Shown here piece by piece: positions 36,602 to 45,554 of a stretch of 64,000 nucleotides of DNA. The stretch comes from UBA8752 sp049610565 (GTDB lineage Bacteria; Bacteroidota; Bacteroidia; Flavobacteriales_D; Sanyastnellaceae), in NCBI GenBank assembly GCA_049610565.1, contig JBMYZR010000007.1, positions 1 through 64,000 of the forward strand, given 5' to 3'. The translations under genes and the position numbers were made by a program. The first letter of the stretch is position 1. Each line of letters begins with the position of its first letter. Below the pieces are notes generated by a model. That model was not told the origin of the DNA. It ran no database searches and saw nothing but the letters and a program-made list of their open reading frames with translations.

Positions 36602-37297
36602 TCAGTCGGCGATCAGCTTGAACCCCTTGCCGTGGACGTTCAGGATCTCGACCCGACCGTCGGCCTTGAGGTGTTTCCGGAGCTTGGCGATGTACACGTC
36701 CATGCTCCGGCCATTGAAATAATTCGCATCGCCCCAGATGGCATTGAGCGCATACTCCCGCTCCAGCAGGGCGTTCTTCGCCTTGGCCAGCAGGAACAGC
36801 AGCTCGTTTTCCTTGGTGGTCAACCGCTGGACCTCATCGCCATTGCGCAGCTCCTGCCGGTTGTAGTCGTAGGTGTAGAGGCCAATGGTCATCTCGCCCA
36901 CCTCGTCCTCGGTGTCGGGCAGCGCGGCCGACCGGCGGAGGATGGCCTCGATCCGGGCCTCGAGCTCGTCCATGGAGAACGGCTTCGTCATGTAGTCATC
37001 GGCCCCCACCTTGAAGCCCTGCAGGGTGTCCTCCCGTTGGCTCTTGGCCGTGAGGAAGAGAATGGGGACATGCCGGTTCAGGCCCCGGATCTCCTCGGCC
37101 ACCTGGTACCCATCCTTGACGGGCATCATCACATCGAGGATCACGAAATCGTAGGAACCGACACGGAAGTTGCGCACGCCTTCGGCGCCGTCCTGCGCCC
37201 AGGTGGCGTTGTATCCCTTGCGGGTCAGGAAATCGGAAAGGAGTTTGCCGAGGTTCGGGTCGTCCTCGCAGAGCAGGATGTCGAGCTGTTGTTTCAT
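36602..37297 (-). CDS. OmpR/PhoB-type response regulator
   Basis: A 231-residue transcription regulator. The receiver domain (1-120) has the acidic pair ED at 11-12, phospho-acceptor Asp55 in FVILDVMMP, a Thr in FLTAKSQ and Lys in DDYMTKPFS. The C-terminal winged-helix (about 135-230) ends RKHLKADGRVEILNVHGKGFKLI. It resembles the RprY branch of Bacteroidota regulators. Its ATG overlaps the kinase stop by four bases, so the pair is coupled. Target genes cannot be read from the window; dnaG follows 73 bases later. Confidence 0.93.
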   Translation of the reverse strand: MKQQLDILLCEDDPNLGKLLSDFLTRKGYNATWAQDGAEGVRNFRVGSYDFVILDVMMPVKDGYQVAEEIRGLNRHVPILFLTAKSQREDTLQGFKVGADDYMTKPFSMDELEARIEAILRRSAALPDTEDEVGEMTIGLYTYDYNRQELRNGDEVQRLTTKENELLFLLAKAKNALLEREYALNAIWGDANYFNGRSMDVYIAKLRKHLKADGRVEILNVHGKGFKLIAD

Positions 37298-38610
37298 GCG
37301 GTCGTCGATTGGGGAAAGACTAGGGTAAACGTGCTGCCCTCCCCGGGTGTACTCACAACGTCAATTCGGGCTCCATGTTGCTGCATGACGGCATGCACGT
37401 AACTGAGGCCGAGGCCGAAGCCCTTGACGTCGTGAACATTCCCGGTGGGCACACGATACAGCTTGTCAAAAACCTTGCCAAGGTGTTCCCGGGCGATGCC
37501 GATGCCATTGTCGGTGAAGGCCGCATGCAACTCCCCGGGCTCATTCCAGGTCCGGACGGTCAACCGCGGGGACTCGCCACCGTACTTGATGGCGTTGTCG
37601 ACAAGGTTGAACACCACGTTCATCAAATGGGTCCGGTCGCCATCGATGAGCGGATCCGTCGCGGCCAGCTGGGAGGCGGTGCCGCCGCCCTGCTTCTTGA
37701 TGTGGATGGCGTGGTTCCTGAGCACATCCTTGAGGAGGTCATGGAAATTGACCCGTTGGCGGAACAGCTCCAGCTCGCCCTGATCGAGCATGGCGGCACG
37801 CAGCACATTCTCGACCAGCTGCCCCAGCCGCTTGTTCTCGGACCGAATCAGGCCGACGTAATACCGCACATTGTCCTGGTCTGCCGACATGGCAGGGTCC
37901 AACAACGCCTCTCCCGCCAGTCCAATGGTGGAAATGGGGGTCTTCAGCTCGTGCGTCATGTTGTTGATCAGGTCGCTCTTGAGCCGGTTGAGGCGCTCGG
38001 CCTTGCGGAGACCGTTGGCCGCATAGAGTGTGAACAGCACCAGAACCACCATGAGGAGCAGGTTGGCGGTCAACTCCACCCACATGTTGCCGGCGAGCTT
38101 CAGGTTCTTTCTCGGGAAGTGAACCGTGTAGAGCTGGACGTCCTCGAGGTTTCGGATCTGTCCGGCGGCAATGCGGTACCCCTCTTCCTGGAACCGCTCA
38201 AGCAGGTCGACGTCCTCGTCCCGAAGGAACACGGGCCGGCCATACCGGTCGAGCAGGGCCGAACGGAATTCGAAGTCCACGTTGCGGTTGTCCAACACCG
38301 AGCGCAACAGGCTGTCGGCCAATTCCACGCCCTTCTCCCGCATCTCCGCCGCCGCCGCACGGGCCTCCGCCAGGCTGTCTGCCCGCGGGCCGGAGGCAGG
38401 GGCCAATCCCGGTGAAGGAGGCAGGGGAAATTCGACGGGGCTCAGCGACAGGACCGACTGTACCTCCACGAGGGCCGTCCTCGCCTGCTCGTCGAACAAG
38501 TCACTGCGGGCCTCGACGAGGGCCCGCATCCAGCTGAACTGCAGCGCGAGCAGCCCCACGAGAAGGCCGCCCATTCCCGCCACCAGAATTGTGGTCCGTC
38601 TCTGCTGCAT
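37294..38610 (-). CDS. Two-component sensor histidine kinase
   Basis: A 438-residue membrane kinase. Two transmembrane segments (about 8-28 and 180-199) flank a periplasmic sensor region of about 150 residues rich in Ala, Glu and Arg. The H-box is NMTHELKTPIS with His220, followed by N-box VFNLVDNAIKYGG, G1 FTDNGIGIAREHLGKVFDKL and G2 GFGLGLSYV. It partners with the overlapping response regulator. The signal sensed is unknown. A TAATTTTA box lies four bases before the ATG, suggesting a very short leader. Confidence 0.93.
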   Translation of the reverse strand: MQQRRTTILVAGMGGLLVGLLALQFSWMRALVEARSDLFDEQARTALVEVQSVLSLSPVEFPLPPSPGLAPASGPRADSLAEARAAAAEMREKGVELADSLLRSVLDNRNVDFEFRSALLDRYGRPVFLRDEDVDLLERFQEEGYRIAAGQIRNLEDVQLYTVHFPRKNLKLAGNMWVELTANLLLMVVLVLFTLYAANGLRKAERLNRLKSDLINNMTHELKTPISTIGLAGEALLDPAMSADQDNVRYYVGLIRSENKRLGQLVENVLRAAMLDQGELELFRQRVNFHDLLKDVLRNHAIHIKKQGGGTASQLAATDPLIDGDRTHLMNVVFNLVDNAIKYGGESPRLTVRTWNEPGELHAAFTDNGIGIAREHLGKVFDKLYRVPTGNVHDVKGFGLGLSYVHAVMQQHGARIDVVSTPGEGSTFTLVFPQSTTA

Positions 38611-38652
38611 GCCGTAAAATTACAGGCAGGTCCACCGCATCCTTCCCCGAAC

Positions 38653-38660
38653 TATCTTTG
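38653..38660 (+). promoter_or_regulatory. -7 promoter element (TATCTTTG) for prs
   Basis: A perfect TAnnTTTG followed by CACC, 20 bases before the prs ATG. This is the clearest Bacteroidota-type -7 box in the window. The -33 region has no clean TTTG. Confidence 0.6.
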
Positions 38661-38680
38661 CACCCCTCGAACGAGCGCCC

Positions 38681-39625
38681 ATGCACGACTCTCCCATCCG
38701 AATCCTCGCAGGATCCGCTTCGCAGGACCTCGGTTCCCGCATTGCCATGGGCTACGGGGAACCCCTCTGCACCGTCAAGCACACCGTCTTCAGCGACGGG
38801 GAGTTTCGCGTCAGCATCGAGGAGACCGTGCGCGGCAAGGAGGTGGTCATCGTGCAGAGCACGTTCCCGCCGTCCGACAACCTGATGGAGCTCCTGATGC
38901 TCATCGATGCGGCCAAGCGGGCTTCGGCCAAGCGCATCGTGGCGGTCATCCCCTACTTCGGATTTGCCCGTCAGGACCGCAAGGATGCGCCCCGTGTCGC
39001 CATCGGCGCCAAGCTGATCGCCAACATGCTGACCGCGGCGGGTGTGGACCGGGTCATCACCATGGACCTCCACGCCGATCAGATCCAGGGCTTCTTCGAA
39101 GTTCCGGTGGACCACCTCTACGGATCGGCAGTCTTCCTGCCCTACCTCGAGGCCATGAACACGGACAACCTGCTGATCGCCACCCCGGACACGGGCGGCA
39201 CGAAGCGGGCCAACGCCTTTGCCAAGTACCTCGGTGTCGACATGGCCATCTGCTACAAGCAGCGCAAAGTCGCCAACCAGGTGGACAGCATGCGGGTCAT
39301 CGGCGACGTCGAAGGCAAGGACGTGGTCCTCGTGGACGACATCTGCGACACCGCTGGCACCCTGACCAAGGCCGCTGGGCTCATGATGGAGCACGGCGCC
39401 GCCACGGTTCGTGCCGTCTGCACCCACCCGGTTCTGTCCGGCCCCGCGTATGAGCGGATCGCCGACAGCGCCCTCACTGAGCTGGTCGTGACCGACAGCA
39501 TTCCGCTGCGGGACGACAAGCCCACCGACAAGATTACCGTGCTCGGTTGTTCGGACCTGTTCTCCACCGTCATCCGGTGCCTGGTCCAAAACGAGAGCAT
39601 CAGTTCGCATTTTCTCATCACCTAA
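38681..39625 (+). CDS. prs: Ribose-phosphate pyrophosphokinase
   Basis: Makes PRPP from ribose-5-phosphate and ATP for nucleotide, histidine and NAD synthesis. The 314-residue protein has FSDGEFRVSIEE, the ATP-loop PYFGFARQDRK, the signature DLHADQIQGFF, and the PRPP-binding loop VVLVDDICDTAGT. It is first in a plus-strand run with rplY (9-base gap) and pth, a common Bacteroidota order. A strong promoter box lies upstream. Confidence 0.97.
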   Translation: MHDSPIRILAGSASQDLGSRIAMGYGEPLCTVKHTVFSDGEFRVSIEETVRGKEVVIVQSTFPPSDNLMELLMLIDAAKRASAKRIVAVIPYFGFARQDRKDAPRVAIGAKLIANMLTAAGVDRVITMDLHADQIQGFFEVPVDHLYGSAVFLPYLEAMNTDNLLIATPDTGGTKRANAFAKYLGVDMAICYKQRKVANQVDSMRVIGDVEGKDVVLVDDICDTAGTLTKAAGLMMEHGAATVRAVCTHPVLSGPAYERIADSALTELVVTDSIPLRDDKPTDKITVLGCSDLFSTVIRCLVQNESISSHFLIT

Positions 39626-39634
39626 ATCACAACC

Positions 39635-40246
39635 ATGAAAACTGCTTCATTGAGCGGCTCTCCGCGAGAGGGCGTAGGGAAGAAGGATGCAGCCGAACTG
39701 CGCGCCAAGGGACAGGTTCCCGGGGTGCTGTACGGCGGCTCCGAGCAGGTTCATTTCCACGTGAACGAGGTCCAGCTGAACAAGCTGATCTTCACGCCGG
39801 AGACGTACCGCCTCCAATTCGAAGTCGGCGGGGCCACCCACGACTGTGTCGTCCAGGACATCCAGTTCCACCCGGTCACCGACCGCATTGTCCACATCGA
39901 CCTGCTTCAGGTCTTCCCGGACAAGCCGATTCGTGTCAAGCTGCCTGTCGGAACCGAGGGAGCCAGCGTCGGCGTCCGGAACGGTGGTCGTCTGCACATC
40001 GTCTACCGCCGCCTGCCGGTGGTCGGACTCGCAGACCAGATTCCGGAATCCGTGATGGTGGACATCAGCAGCCTCGACATCGGTGACTCCCTCCGCGTGG
40101 GCGATCTGAGCGTCGAGGGATGCCAGATTCCGCTGAACGAGTCCGCCGTTGTGCTCGGCGTCAAGCGCACCCGTGCTGCCATGTCTGCTGCCGCAGGCGA
40201 GGAAGTGGCTGAAGGCGCTGAGGCTGCCGAAGGCGGCGAGGAGTAA
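39635..40246 (+). CDS. rplY: Ribosomal protein bL25 (Ctc form)
   Basis: 5S-rRNA-binding protein of the large subunit. The 203-residue protein is the long CTC type: an N-terminal L25 beta-barrel (about 1-92, with VPGVLYGG and HFHVNEVQLNKLI) and a C-terminal TL5-like domain (about 95-183), ending in a Glu/Ala-rich tail (AGEEVAEGAEAAEGGEE) that is probably disordered. It lies nine bases after prs and 12 bases before pth. Confidence 0.95.
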   Translation: MKTASLSGSPREGVGKKDAAELRAKGQVPGVLYGGSEQVHFHVNEVQLNKLIFTPETYRLQFEVGGATHDCVVQDIQFHPVTDRIVHIDLLQVFPDKPIRVKLPVGTEGASVGVRNGGRLHIVYRRLPVVGLADQIPESVMVDISSLDIGDSLRVGDLSVEGCQIPLNESAVVLGVKRTRAAMSAAAGEEVAEGAEAAEGGEE

Positions 40247-40258
40247 TCCCACTCCTTC

Positions 40259-40822
40259 ATGAAGTACCTGCTGGTCGGCCTCGGGAATCCCGGGGCCGAG
40301 TATGCCCGCACGCGCCACAACATCGGGTTCATGGCCCTCGACGCCATGGCCCGGAAAGCCGAGGTGGCCTTCAAGGCCGATCGCCTTGGCGATGTGGCGC
40401 GGTGCAAGCACAGGGGCAGGCAACTCGTGCTCTTGAAGCCGTCGACCTTCATGAACCTCAGCGGCAAGGCCGTCCGGCATTGGTTGGACGCCGAGAAGCT
40501 GGGGGTGGACCGCTTGCTGGTCATCACCGACGACATCCATCTGCCCTTCGGTACGTTGAGGTTGCGGGGCAAGGGCAGCGATGGAGGGCACAATGGCCTC
40601 AAGGACATCCAGGCCGTTCTCGGCCAATCGAACTATCCGCGTCTTCGCTTCGGCGTCGGTGCGGATTTCGGGCCGGGCCGGCAAGTGGACCACGTGCTCG
40701 GGTCCTTCTCAGCTGAGGAGGAGGGCGCGATGGACGAGCGGCTGAACAAGGTCATCGACCTGATGCACAGCTTCGCCTTTGTCGGCCTTCAGCGCACCAT
40801 GAGTGCGTTCAACAACACCTGA
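40259..40822 (+). CDS. pth: Peptidyl-tRNA hydrolase
   Basis: Releases peptides from tRNAs that drop off the ribosome. The 187-residue protein starts MKYLLVGLGNPGAEYARTRHN, with the catalytic His in RTRHNIGFMALD, and has LLKPSTFMNLSGKAV and a GKGSDGGHNGLKDI loop. It is the last gene of prs-rplY-pth and ends six bases before the convergent nadD stop. Confidence 0.96.
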   Translation: MKYLLVGLGNPGAEYARTRHNIGFMALDAMARKAEVAFKADRLGDVARCKHRGRQLVLLKPSTFMNLSGKAVRHWLDAEKLGVDRLLVITDDIHLPFGTLRLRGKGSDGGHNGLKDIQAVLGQSNYPRLRFGVGADFGPGRQVDHVLGSFSAEEEGAMDERLNKVIDLMHSFAFVGLQRTMSAFNNT

Positions 40823-40828
40823 ATCCGG

Positions 40829-41434
40829 TCAACCCGGCTGGTGGCCGTACAGGCCCTGTTCGCGAATGACCTCGGCCGCTGCATCGGGCAGCAAGTACCG
40901 GGCGGACTCGCCCTTGGACAGGGCCGACCGCAGGTAGGTGCTGGAAATGCTGATGATCGGTGCAGGGCTCATCACGATGTGCTCCCCATCGGGACTCACG
41001 GTTCCGGCGACCCCGGAAGGCTCCCCCTCGCTCAGGGCGCGGGGGTAGACGAGAAAGCCGAACCGGTCGACCAGCTCCTTCCACCGTGCCCACTGCTGGA
41101 GGGTGCGCAGGTTGTCCTCCCCGATGATGATGCGGAAGGTCGCGTCCGGATGACGGCGCGTCAGGAAATCCATGGTGTGTGCGGTGTAGTTCGGCCGGGG
41201 CAGTCCGAATTCCACGTCTTCCGCAAGGAGCCGATCGTTGTCCGCGACGCTCCGCCGCACCATCTCCAACCGGTCCGCTTCGGGCGCAAGGTCTGCAGCG
41301 GCCTTCATGGGGTTGTGGGGCGTGACCACGAACCGAACCTCATCGAGCCCGTGGTGGGTCAGCATGTGCTGGGCGATGATCAGATGCCCGGTGTGGATCG
41401 GGTTGAAGGAGCCGAAATACAGACCGACGTTCAT
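40829..41434 (-). CDS. nadD: Nicotinate-nucleotide adenylyltransferase
   Basis: Converts nicotinate mononucleotide and ATP to deamido-NAD in NAD synthesis. The 201-residue protein has the nucleotidyltransferase motif GSFNPIHTGH (8-17), the substrate motif IIIGEDNLRTLQQW, and the C-terminal ISSTYLRSAL. The ATG overlaps the gmk stop by four bases. It completes the yicC-gmk-nadD operon known from Bacteroidota. Confidence 0.96.
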   Translation of the reverse strand: MNVGLYFGSFNPIHTGHLIIAQHMLTHHGLDEVRFVVTPHNPMKAAADLAPEADRLEMVRRSVADNDRLLAEDVEFGLPRPNYTAHTMDFLTRRHPDATFRIIIGEDNLRTLQQWARWKELVDRFGFLVYPRALSEGEPSGVAGTVSPDGEHIVMSPAPIISISSTYLRSALSKGESARYLLPDAAAEVIREQGLYGHQPG

Positions 41435-42051
41435 GCCTCCACCCGCTCCGGACCGAGGAATTCCTCGGCCAATTTGGTCAGATCGCCACAGGCCGTCTCC
41501 AGGTCGTCGTTGACGAGGATGACATCGAAATGCGCTGCCCGGCCCAACTCGCGCTCGGCCTTGGCGAGGCGACGGACGATGTCCTCCTCGCTGTCCGTCG
41601 CGCGCAGGCGGAGGCGATGCTCGAGGACCTCGAGGCTGGGGGGACTCACAAACACGGACCGGATGTGGTCCCCGAGAATCTCCTTGAGCCGGATGCCGCC
41701 TTCGACGTCCACGTCGAACACGACGTGCTGGCCCGCCTTCCAGACCTGCTCCACGGCCTCGCGCAAGGTGCCGTACAGGCGGCCGTCATAGACCTCCTCC
41801 CATTCGAGGAATTCGCCGCGGTCGACCCTTTCCCGGAACGCCTCGGTGGTCAGGAAATGGTAGTCGATACCGTCGCGCTCGGTTCCGCGAGGGGACCGGT
41901 TGGTGGCGCTCACGCTGAAGGCCACATCCGCGCGATCCGCCATGAGGCGGCGCACCAGCGTGGTCTTTCCGGCACCCGATGGTGCGGAGAACACCAGCGC
42001 CTTGCCGGTGGCCTCGAACGGGGTGGGGCGGGGGGCGATGTCGGCGTCCAT
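41431..42051 (-). CDS. gmk: Guanylate kinase
   Basis: Phosphorylates GMP to GDP. From ATG 42051 the protein has 206 residues with the P-loop FSAPSGAGKTTLVRRL (about 21-36), the GMP-binding NRSPRGTERDGIDYHF and VFDVDVEGGIRLKE. The ATG shares its A with the yicC stop (TGATG), and the end overlaps nadD by four bases. The larger frame reaching 42543 lies inside yicC and is rejected. Confidence 0.96.
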   Translation of the reverse strand: MDADIAPRPTPFEATGKALVFSAPSGAGKTTLVRRLMADRADVAFSVSATNRSPRGTERDGIDYHFLTTEAFRERVDRGEFLEWEEVYDGRLYGTLREAVEQVWKAGQHVVFDVDVEGGIRLKEILGDHIRSVFVSPPSLEVLEHRLRLRATDSEEDIVRRLAKAERELGRAAHFDVILVNDDLETACGDLTKLAEEFLGPERVEA

Positions 42052-42941
42052 CACAAGGCGTTCAGGATCTGTTCCTTGATTTTCTCGAGCTCGTCCTTCA
42101 TCTGGACCACGAGCCGTTGCATGCCCGCATCCTGGCATTTGCTGCCGAGCGTGTTGATCTCGCGGCCGATTTCCTGGGCGATGAAACCGAGCTTCTTGCC
42201 CTGCCCTGCGTTGCCGTCCAGCATCTCCATGAAGTAGGTGCAGTTCGCTTCGAGGCGGACCAACTCCTCGGTTACGTCGAGCTTTTCCATGTAGAAGATG
42301 AGCTCGTGCTCGAAGCGGTTCTCGTCGATCCGGTCGCGGGGCAAGTCGGCTTCGAGGTGGTCCCGAAGGCGGGCGCGCGTGCGCTCGGACCGCGCCTCCA
42401 GCAGGGGCTTCAACTCGCCGCGCAAGGCCTCGATGGCCCCCACGCGCTGGCGAAAGTCCTGTTCGAGGACAACGCCTTCCTGCGTGCGGTAGGCGATGAA
42501 CTGCTCCGAAGCGGATGCCACCAGGGCCTGCAGGGCTTCCCATTCGCCTTCCTCCAACGTGTCCTTGGTGGCGCTGACCGCGTCGGGAAAGCGCAGCGCA
42601 GACTGGAATTGCTGCAACCGGCCTTCCACATGGCCCGCCGGAACGCCATTGGCCTCGAACAACGGCGTCAGTTGGTCGACGTACTGCTGGACCAACCCGG
42701 TGTTGACCTCATGGCGGACATCGGACGCATCGGATTCGAAGTGGATGAGGAGGTCGGATTTGCCTCGGCCCACCGCCTTGCCCACCTGCTTCCGGAGCTC
42801 CATCTCGTGCGGACGGAACCGGGAAGGCATGCGGACGGACAGGTCCAAACCCTTGCCGTTCAGCGATCGGACCTCCACCGTGTACTTCCGCGCCCCAATG
42901 TGCGCCTCGGCCTTTCCGTAGCCGGTCATGGACAGGATCAT
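42051..42941 (-). CDS. yicC: YicC family endoribonuclease-like protein
   Basis: YicC proteins are stress-linked and an E. coli member is reported to act as an endoribonuclease. This 296-residue protein starts MILSMTGYGKAEAHIGARKY and contains VEVRSLNGKGLDLSVRMP, and ends with the conserved C-terminal DUF1732-type segment KKLGFIAQEIGREINTLGSK followed by KDELEKIKEQILN. It is first in yicC-gmk-nadD and divergent from the polyprenyl synthase gene. The text TATTTTG lies four bases before its ATG, so a leaderless message is possible. Confidence 0.93.
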   Translation of the reverse strand: MILSMTGYGKAEAHIGARKYTVEVRSLNGKGLDLSVRMPSRFRPHEMELRKQVGKAVGRGKSDLLIHFESDASDVRHEVNTGLVQQYVDQLTPLFEANGVPAGHVEGRLQQFQSALRFPDAVSATKDTLEEGEWEALQALVASASEQFIAYRTQEGVVLEQDFRQRVGAIEALRGELKPLLEARSERTRARLRDHLEADLPRDRIDENRFEHELIFYMEKLDVTEELVRLEANCTYFMEMLDGNAGQGKKLGFIAQEIGREINTLGSKCQDAGMQRLVVQMKDELEKIKEQILNAL

Positions 42942-42992
42942 GCCGCAAAATACACCTGTGACCCCGCCCGGCATTCCACGCGGTCTGAACGG

Positions 42993-43000
42993 TACCTTCG
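42993..43000 (+). promoter_or_regulatory. -7 promoter element (TACCTTCG) for polyprenyl synthase
   Basis: TACCTTCG ends five bases before the chosen ATG at 43006, identical to the mlaE box. Transcription would start at or in the start codon. Confidence 0.4.
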
Positions 43001-43005
43001 CGGCC

Positions 43006-43980
43006 ATGGCCGGCCTTGCGTCGATACGTCAACCAGTGGACCGCGAGATGCGCGAGTTCCAAGGGCACTTCAAGGAGGCCATGCGCACTTCGGTGCCCCT
43101 GTTGGACCACATCACCCGCTACATCGTCAAGAGCCGGGGCAAGCAAATGCGCCCGATCCTGGTGTACCTGACGGCCCAGGCGTGCGGTGGCACCACCGAG
43201 CGCAGCCATGTGGCGGCCACGCTGATCGAACTGCTGCACACCGCCACGCTCGTCCACGACGATGTGGTCGACCGGGCCGAAACCCGCCGGGGCTTCTTCT
43301 CCATCAACGCGCTCTGGAAATCCAAGATCGCCGTGCTCGTCGGGGACTACCTCCTCTCCCGGGGCCTGCTGATTTCGATGGAGCGCGATGCGGTCGACCT
43401 GCTGCGCATCACCTCCCGTGCGGTGGAATCCATGAGCGAAGGCGAGCTCCTGCAAATCGAGAAGGCGCGGCGATTGGACATCACCGAGGAGGTCTACTTC
43501 GACATCATCCGCCGGAAGACCGCTTCGCTCATCGCCGCCTGCTGTGCTGCCGGGGCCGCCAGTTCCGGAGCCGACGAGGACCGGGTGGAGTACATGCGGG
43601 CCTTTGGCGAAGCCGTCGGCATCGCGTTCCAGATCAAGGACGACCTGCTCGACTTTGCCCCCACCAGCGCCACGGGCAAACCCAAGGGGGGCGACCTCAA
43701 GGAGCGGAAGATGACGCTGCCCTTGATCCACACGCTGCAGATGCAATCGCGCGGCGAACGGAAGCGCATGATCCGCGACATCAAGCGCAGTGCCACGCGG
43801 CCGGAGGTGGCGTCCGCCCTGCTCGCGGACATCGAAGCCGGACCCGGCATCCGGTATGCCGAAGAGAAGATGGCCGAGTACCGGGACCGCGCCATCGCCA
43901 TGCTGCAGGACCTCCCTGCCTCGCCCGCACGGGAGGCGCTGGCCGAGCTGGTCCACTTCACCACATCCCGACGCAAATGA
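43006..43980 (+). CDS. Polyprenyl (long-chain) diphosphate synthase
   Basis: Builds long isoprenoid chains, probably the menaquinone side chain. The 324-residue protein has the first Asp-rich motif HDDVVDRAETRRG and the second KDDLLDFAP, plus SRGKQMRPIL. Ala lies five residues before the first Asp motif instead of an aromatic residue, the arrangement that allows long products. The start MAGLASIRQPVDREM fits homologues; the ATG at 42928 would overlap yicC and precede the promoter box. It overlaps the following lipoprotein gene by four bases. Confidence 0.92.
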   Translation: MAGLASIRQPVDREMREFQGHFKEAMRTSVPLLDHITRYIVKSRGKQMRPILVYLTAQACGGTTERSHVAATLIELLHTATLVHDDVVDRAETRRGFFSINALWKSKIAVLVGDYLLSRGLLISMERDAVDLLRITSRAVESMSEGELLQIEKARRLDITEEVYFDIIRRKTASLIAACCAAGAASSGADEDRVEYMRAFGEAVGIAFQIKDDLLDFAPTSATGKPKGGDLKERKMTLPLIHTLQMQSRGERKRMIRDIKRSATRPEVASALLADIEAGPGIRYAEEKMAEYRDRAIAMLQDLPASPAREALAELVHFTTSRRK

Positions 43981-44414
43981 AGCCGACGCATTCCCTGCTC
44001 CTGACCCTGTTGCTGCTCGCCGCCGGTTGTGCCAACCCGGTGGAGGAGAAGGTCACGGCGACGTGGCCGGACGGTTCCAGAAAGGAGGTCCACCTCACGG
44101 AGGAGGGGCTGGAGGGCCATGAAATCCAGCAATTCCACGCCAACGGAAAGCTCCACGTGCGGGGCCGGCTGGTGGACGGGCAACGCGATGGCACCTGGAA
44201 CACCTACCGGGAGAACGGGCAGCCGTGGAGCCAGGTCGACTATGCGGCCGGTGTGAAACAGGGCCTCTTCCGCACGTGGCACGCCAACGGCATGCCGCAC
44301 ATCGAAGGGCAGCACGAGGCCGGCCAGCGCGCGGGGAAGTGGGACTTCTTCGACGACACCGGACAGTTGAATGAGACCCTCGATTTCGCCGACGGCGAGG
44401 GCACCCCGAATTGA
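43977..44414 (+). CDS. MORN-repeat lipoprotein (YwqK-like)
   Basis: A 145-residue lipoprotein (lipobox LAAGC, Cys18) with about four MORN-type repeats: IQQFHANGKLHVRGRLVDGQ, RDGTWNTYRENGQPWSQVDY, KQGLFRTWHANGMPHIEG and RAGKWDFFDDTGQLNE. Such proteins are often annotated as YwqK-family antitoxins, but here the signal peptide argues for an envelope role and no toxin gene is adjacent. Its ATG overlaps the polyprenyl synthase stop, so the two are cotranslated. Function unknown. Confidence 0.82.
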   Translation: MKPTHSLLLTLLLLAAGCANPVEEKVTATWPDGSRKEVHLTEEGLEGHEIQQFHANGKLHVRGRLVDGQRDGTWNTYRENGQPWSQVDYAAGVKQGLFRTWHANGMPHIEGQHEAGQRAGKWDFFDDTGQLNETLDFADGEGTPN

Positions 44415-44484
44415 ACGGCGTCCTGTGGGTGAATCGCCTGCGGCGCGCACACGGAGGACCGTCCTGCACGCGTTCCTTTGTGGC

Positions 44485-45528
44485 ATGCGATCCTCGGTTT
44501 CCTGCTTCTTGACGTTCGGTCTGGTGTGGATGGTCCCCCTGCTCCTCTCGGGCGCGGGCGCGGAAGACCAGCGGGCCTACATCGAACGCTGGAAGGAGGA
44601 GGCGATGCGCCAGATGGTGGAGCACCGCATTCCGGCGAGCATTACCCTCGCCCAGGGCCTGCTCGAGAGCGGATCGGGCAAGAGCGAATTGAGCAGCAAG
44701 TCCAACAACCACTTCGGCATCAAGTGCCACAAGGGGTGGGAAGGCGGACGGACCTACCACGACGACGACAAGAAGGGCGAATGCTTCCGGGTCTACGACG
44801 ACCCGCGCGACAGCTATGAGGACCACAGCCTGTTCCTCAAGCGCGACCGGTACGCCTCGCTGTTCGAGCTCAAGATTGACGACTACAAGGGGTGGGCCAA
44901 GGGGCTCAAGCGGTGCGGCTACGCCACCAGTCCGACGTACGCCAAGGCCCTCATCGAGCTCATCGAGCGCCATGAGTTGCACCGGTACGACGACGAGGGC
45001 ATCCAGTGGATCAAGCGCGGCGGCATGCCCGACCGGGAGGCCCTTTCCGACGCGACCGGCTCCGACGCGGCGGGCGCTTCGGCGGGTTCAGCGGGGGACG
45101 CCGACCGGACCGTTCGGCTCTCCGGATCGCGGGCCAGCGGCATCTCCCCCAACGACGTGGCCTGGATCCAGGGCATGCAGGGCGAAAGCCTGGCCGACCT
45201 CGCCGACGCCTTCCAACTGTCGGTCTGGCAGCTGCGCAAGTACAACGACCTCGACGGGGCGACGGGAACCACCGTGCTCTCCACCACCCGCCGCCTGTAC
45301 ACCCAACCGAAGCGCCGGCGGGGCGTGCGGAACTGGCATGTCGTGAAGGAGGGCGAGACCCTGCGCACCATCAGCGATGCCGAAGCCGTGAAGCTCAAGG
45401 TCCTCGTCGACCGGACCGGAAAGACCGCCGACCAGGCCCTGCCGGTCGGCTACAAGGTGCCCTTGAGGTTCCCGCCCAAGGAGGACGGCAGCCTGCCGTG
45501 GTATGCCGGCTCCCGAGGCGGAGGCTGA
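44485..45528 (+). CDS. Secreted glucosaminidase with LysM-like C-terminus
   Basis: Peptidoglycan hydrolase. Signal peptide about 1-26, then a glucosaminidase (FlgJ/LytG-type) domain about 30-190 with catalytic Glu61 in LAQGLLESGSGKSELS, plus NNHFGIKCHKGW and YDDPRDSYEDHSLFL. The C-terminal half has a Ser/Ala/Gly-rich linker (about 210-235) and two LysM-like segments, one around GESLADLADAFQLSVWQLRK and one around WHVVKEGETLRTISDAEAVK. A TTCCTTTG box ends four bases before the ATG at 44485. It cuts or remodels the cell wall. Confidence 0.9.
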   Translation: MRSSVSCFLTFGLVWMVPLLLSGAGAEDQRAYIERWKEEAMRQMVEHRIPASITLAQGLLESGSGKSELSSKSNNHFGIKCHKGWEGGRTYHDDDKKGECFRVYDDPRDSYEDHSLFLKRDRYASLFELKIDDYKGWAKGLKRCGYATSPTYAKALIELIERHELHRYDDEGIQWIKRGGMPDREALSDATGSDAAGASAGSAGDADRTVRLSGSRASGISPNDVAWIQGMQGESLADLADAFQLSVWQLRKYNDLDGATGTTVLSTTRRLYTQPKRRRGVRNWHVVKEGETLRTISDAEAVKLKVLVDRTGKTADQALPVGYKVPLRFPPKEDGSLPWYAGSRGGG

Positions 45529-45554
45529 GACCCGTTCCTCGCTACCTTGCATCC

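Noticed and set aside
42928..43005. Upstream ATG start for polyprenyl synthase
   Set aside because: It would overlap the divergent yicC start and lie before the -7 box; homologues start near MAGLASIRQP.
43977..44414. Toxin-antitoxin pair based on the YwqK-like MORN protein
   Set aside because: The protein has a lipoprotein signal and no toxin-like gene is adjacent; neighbours are polyprenyl synthase and glucosaminidase.
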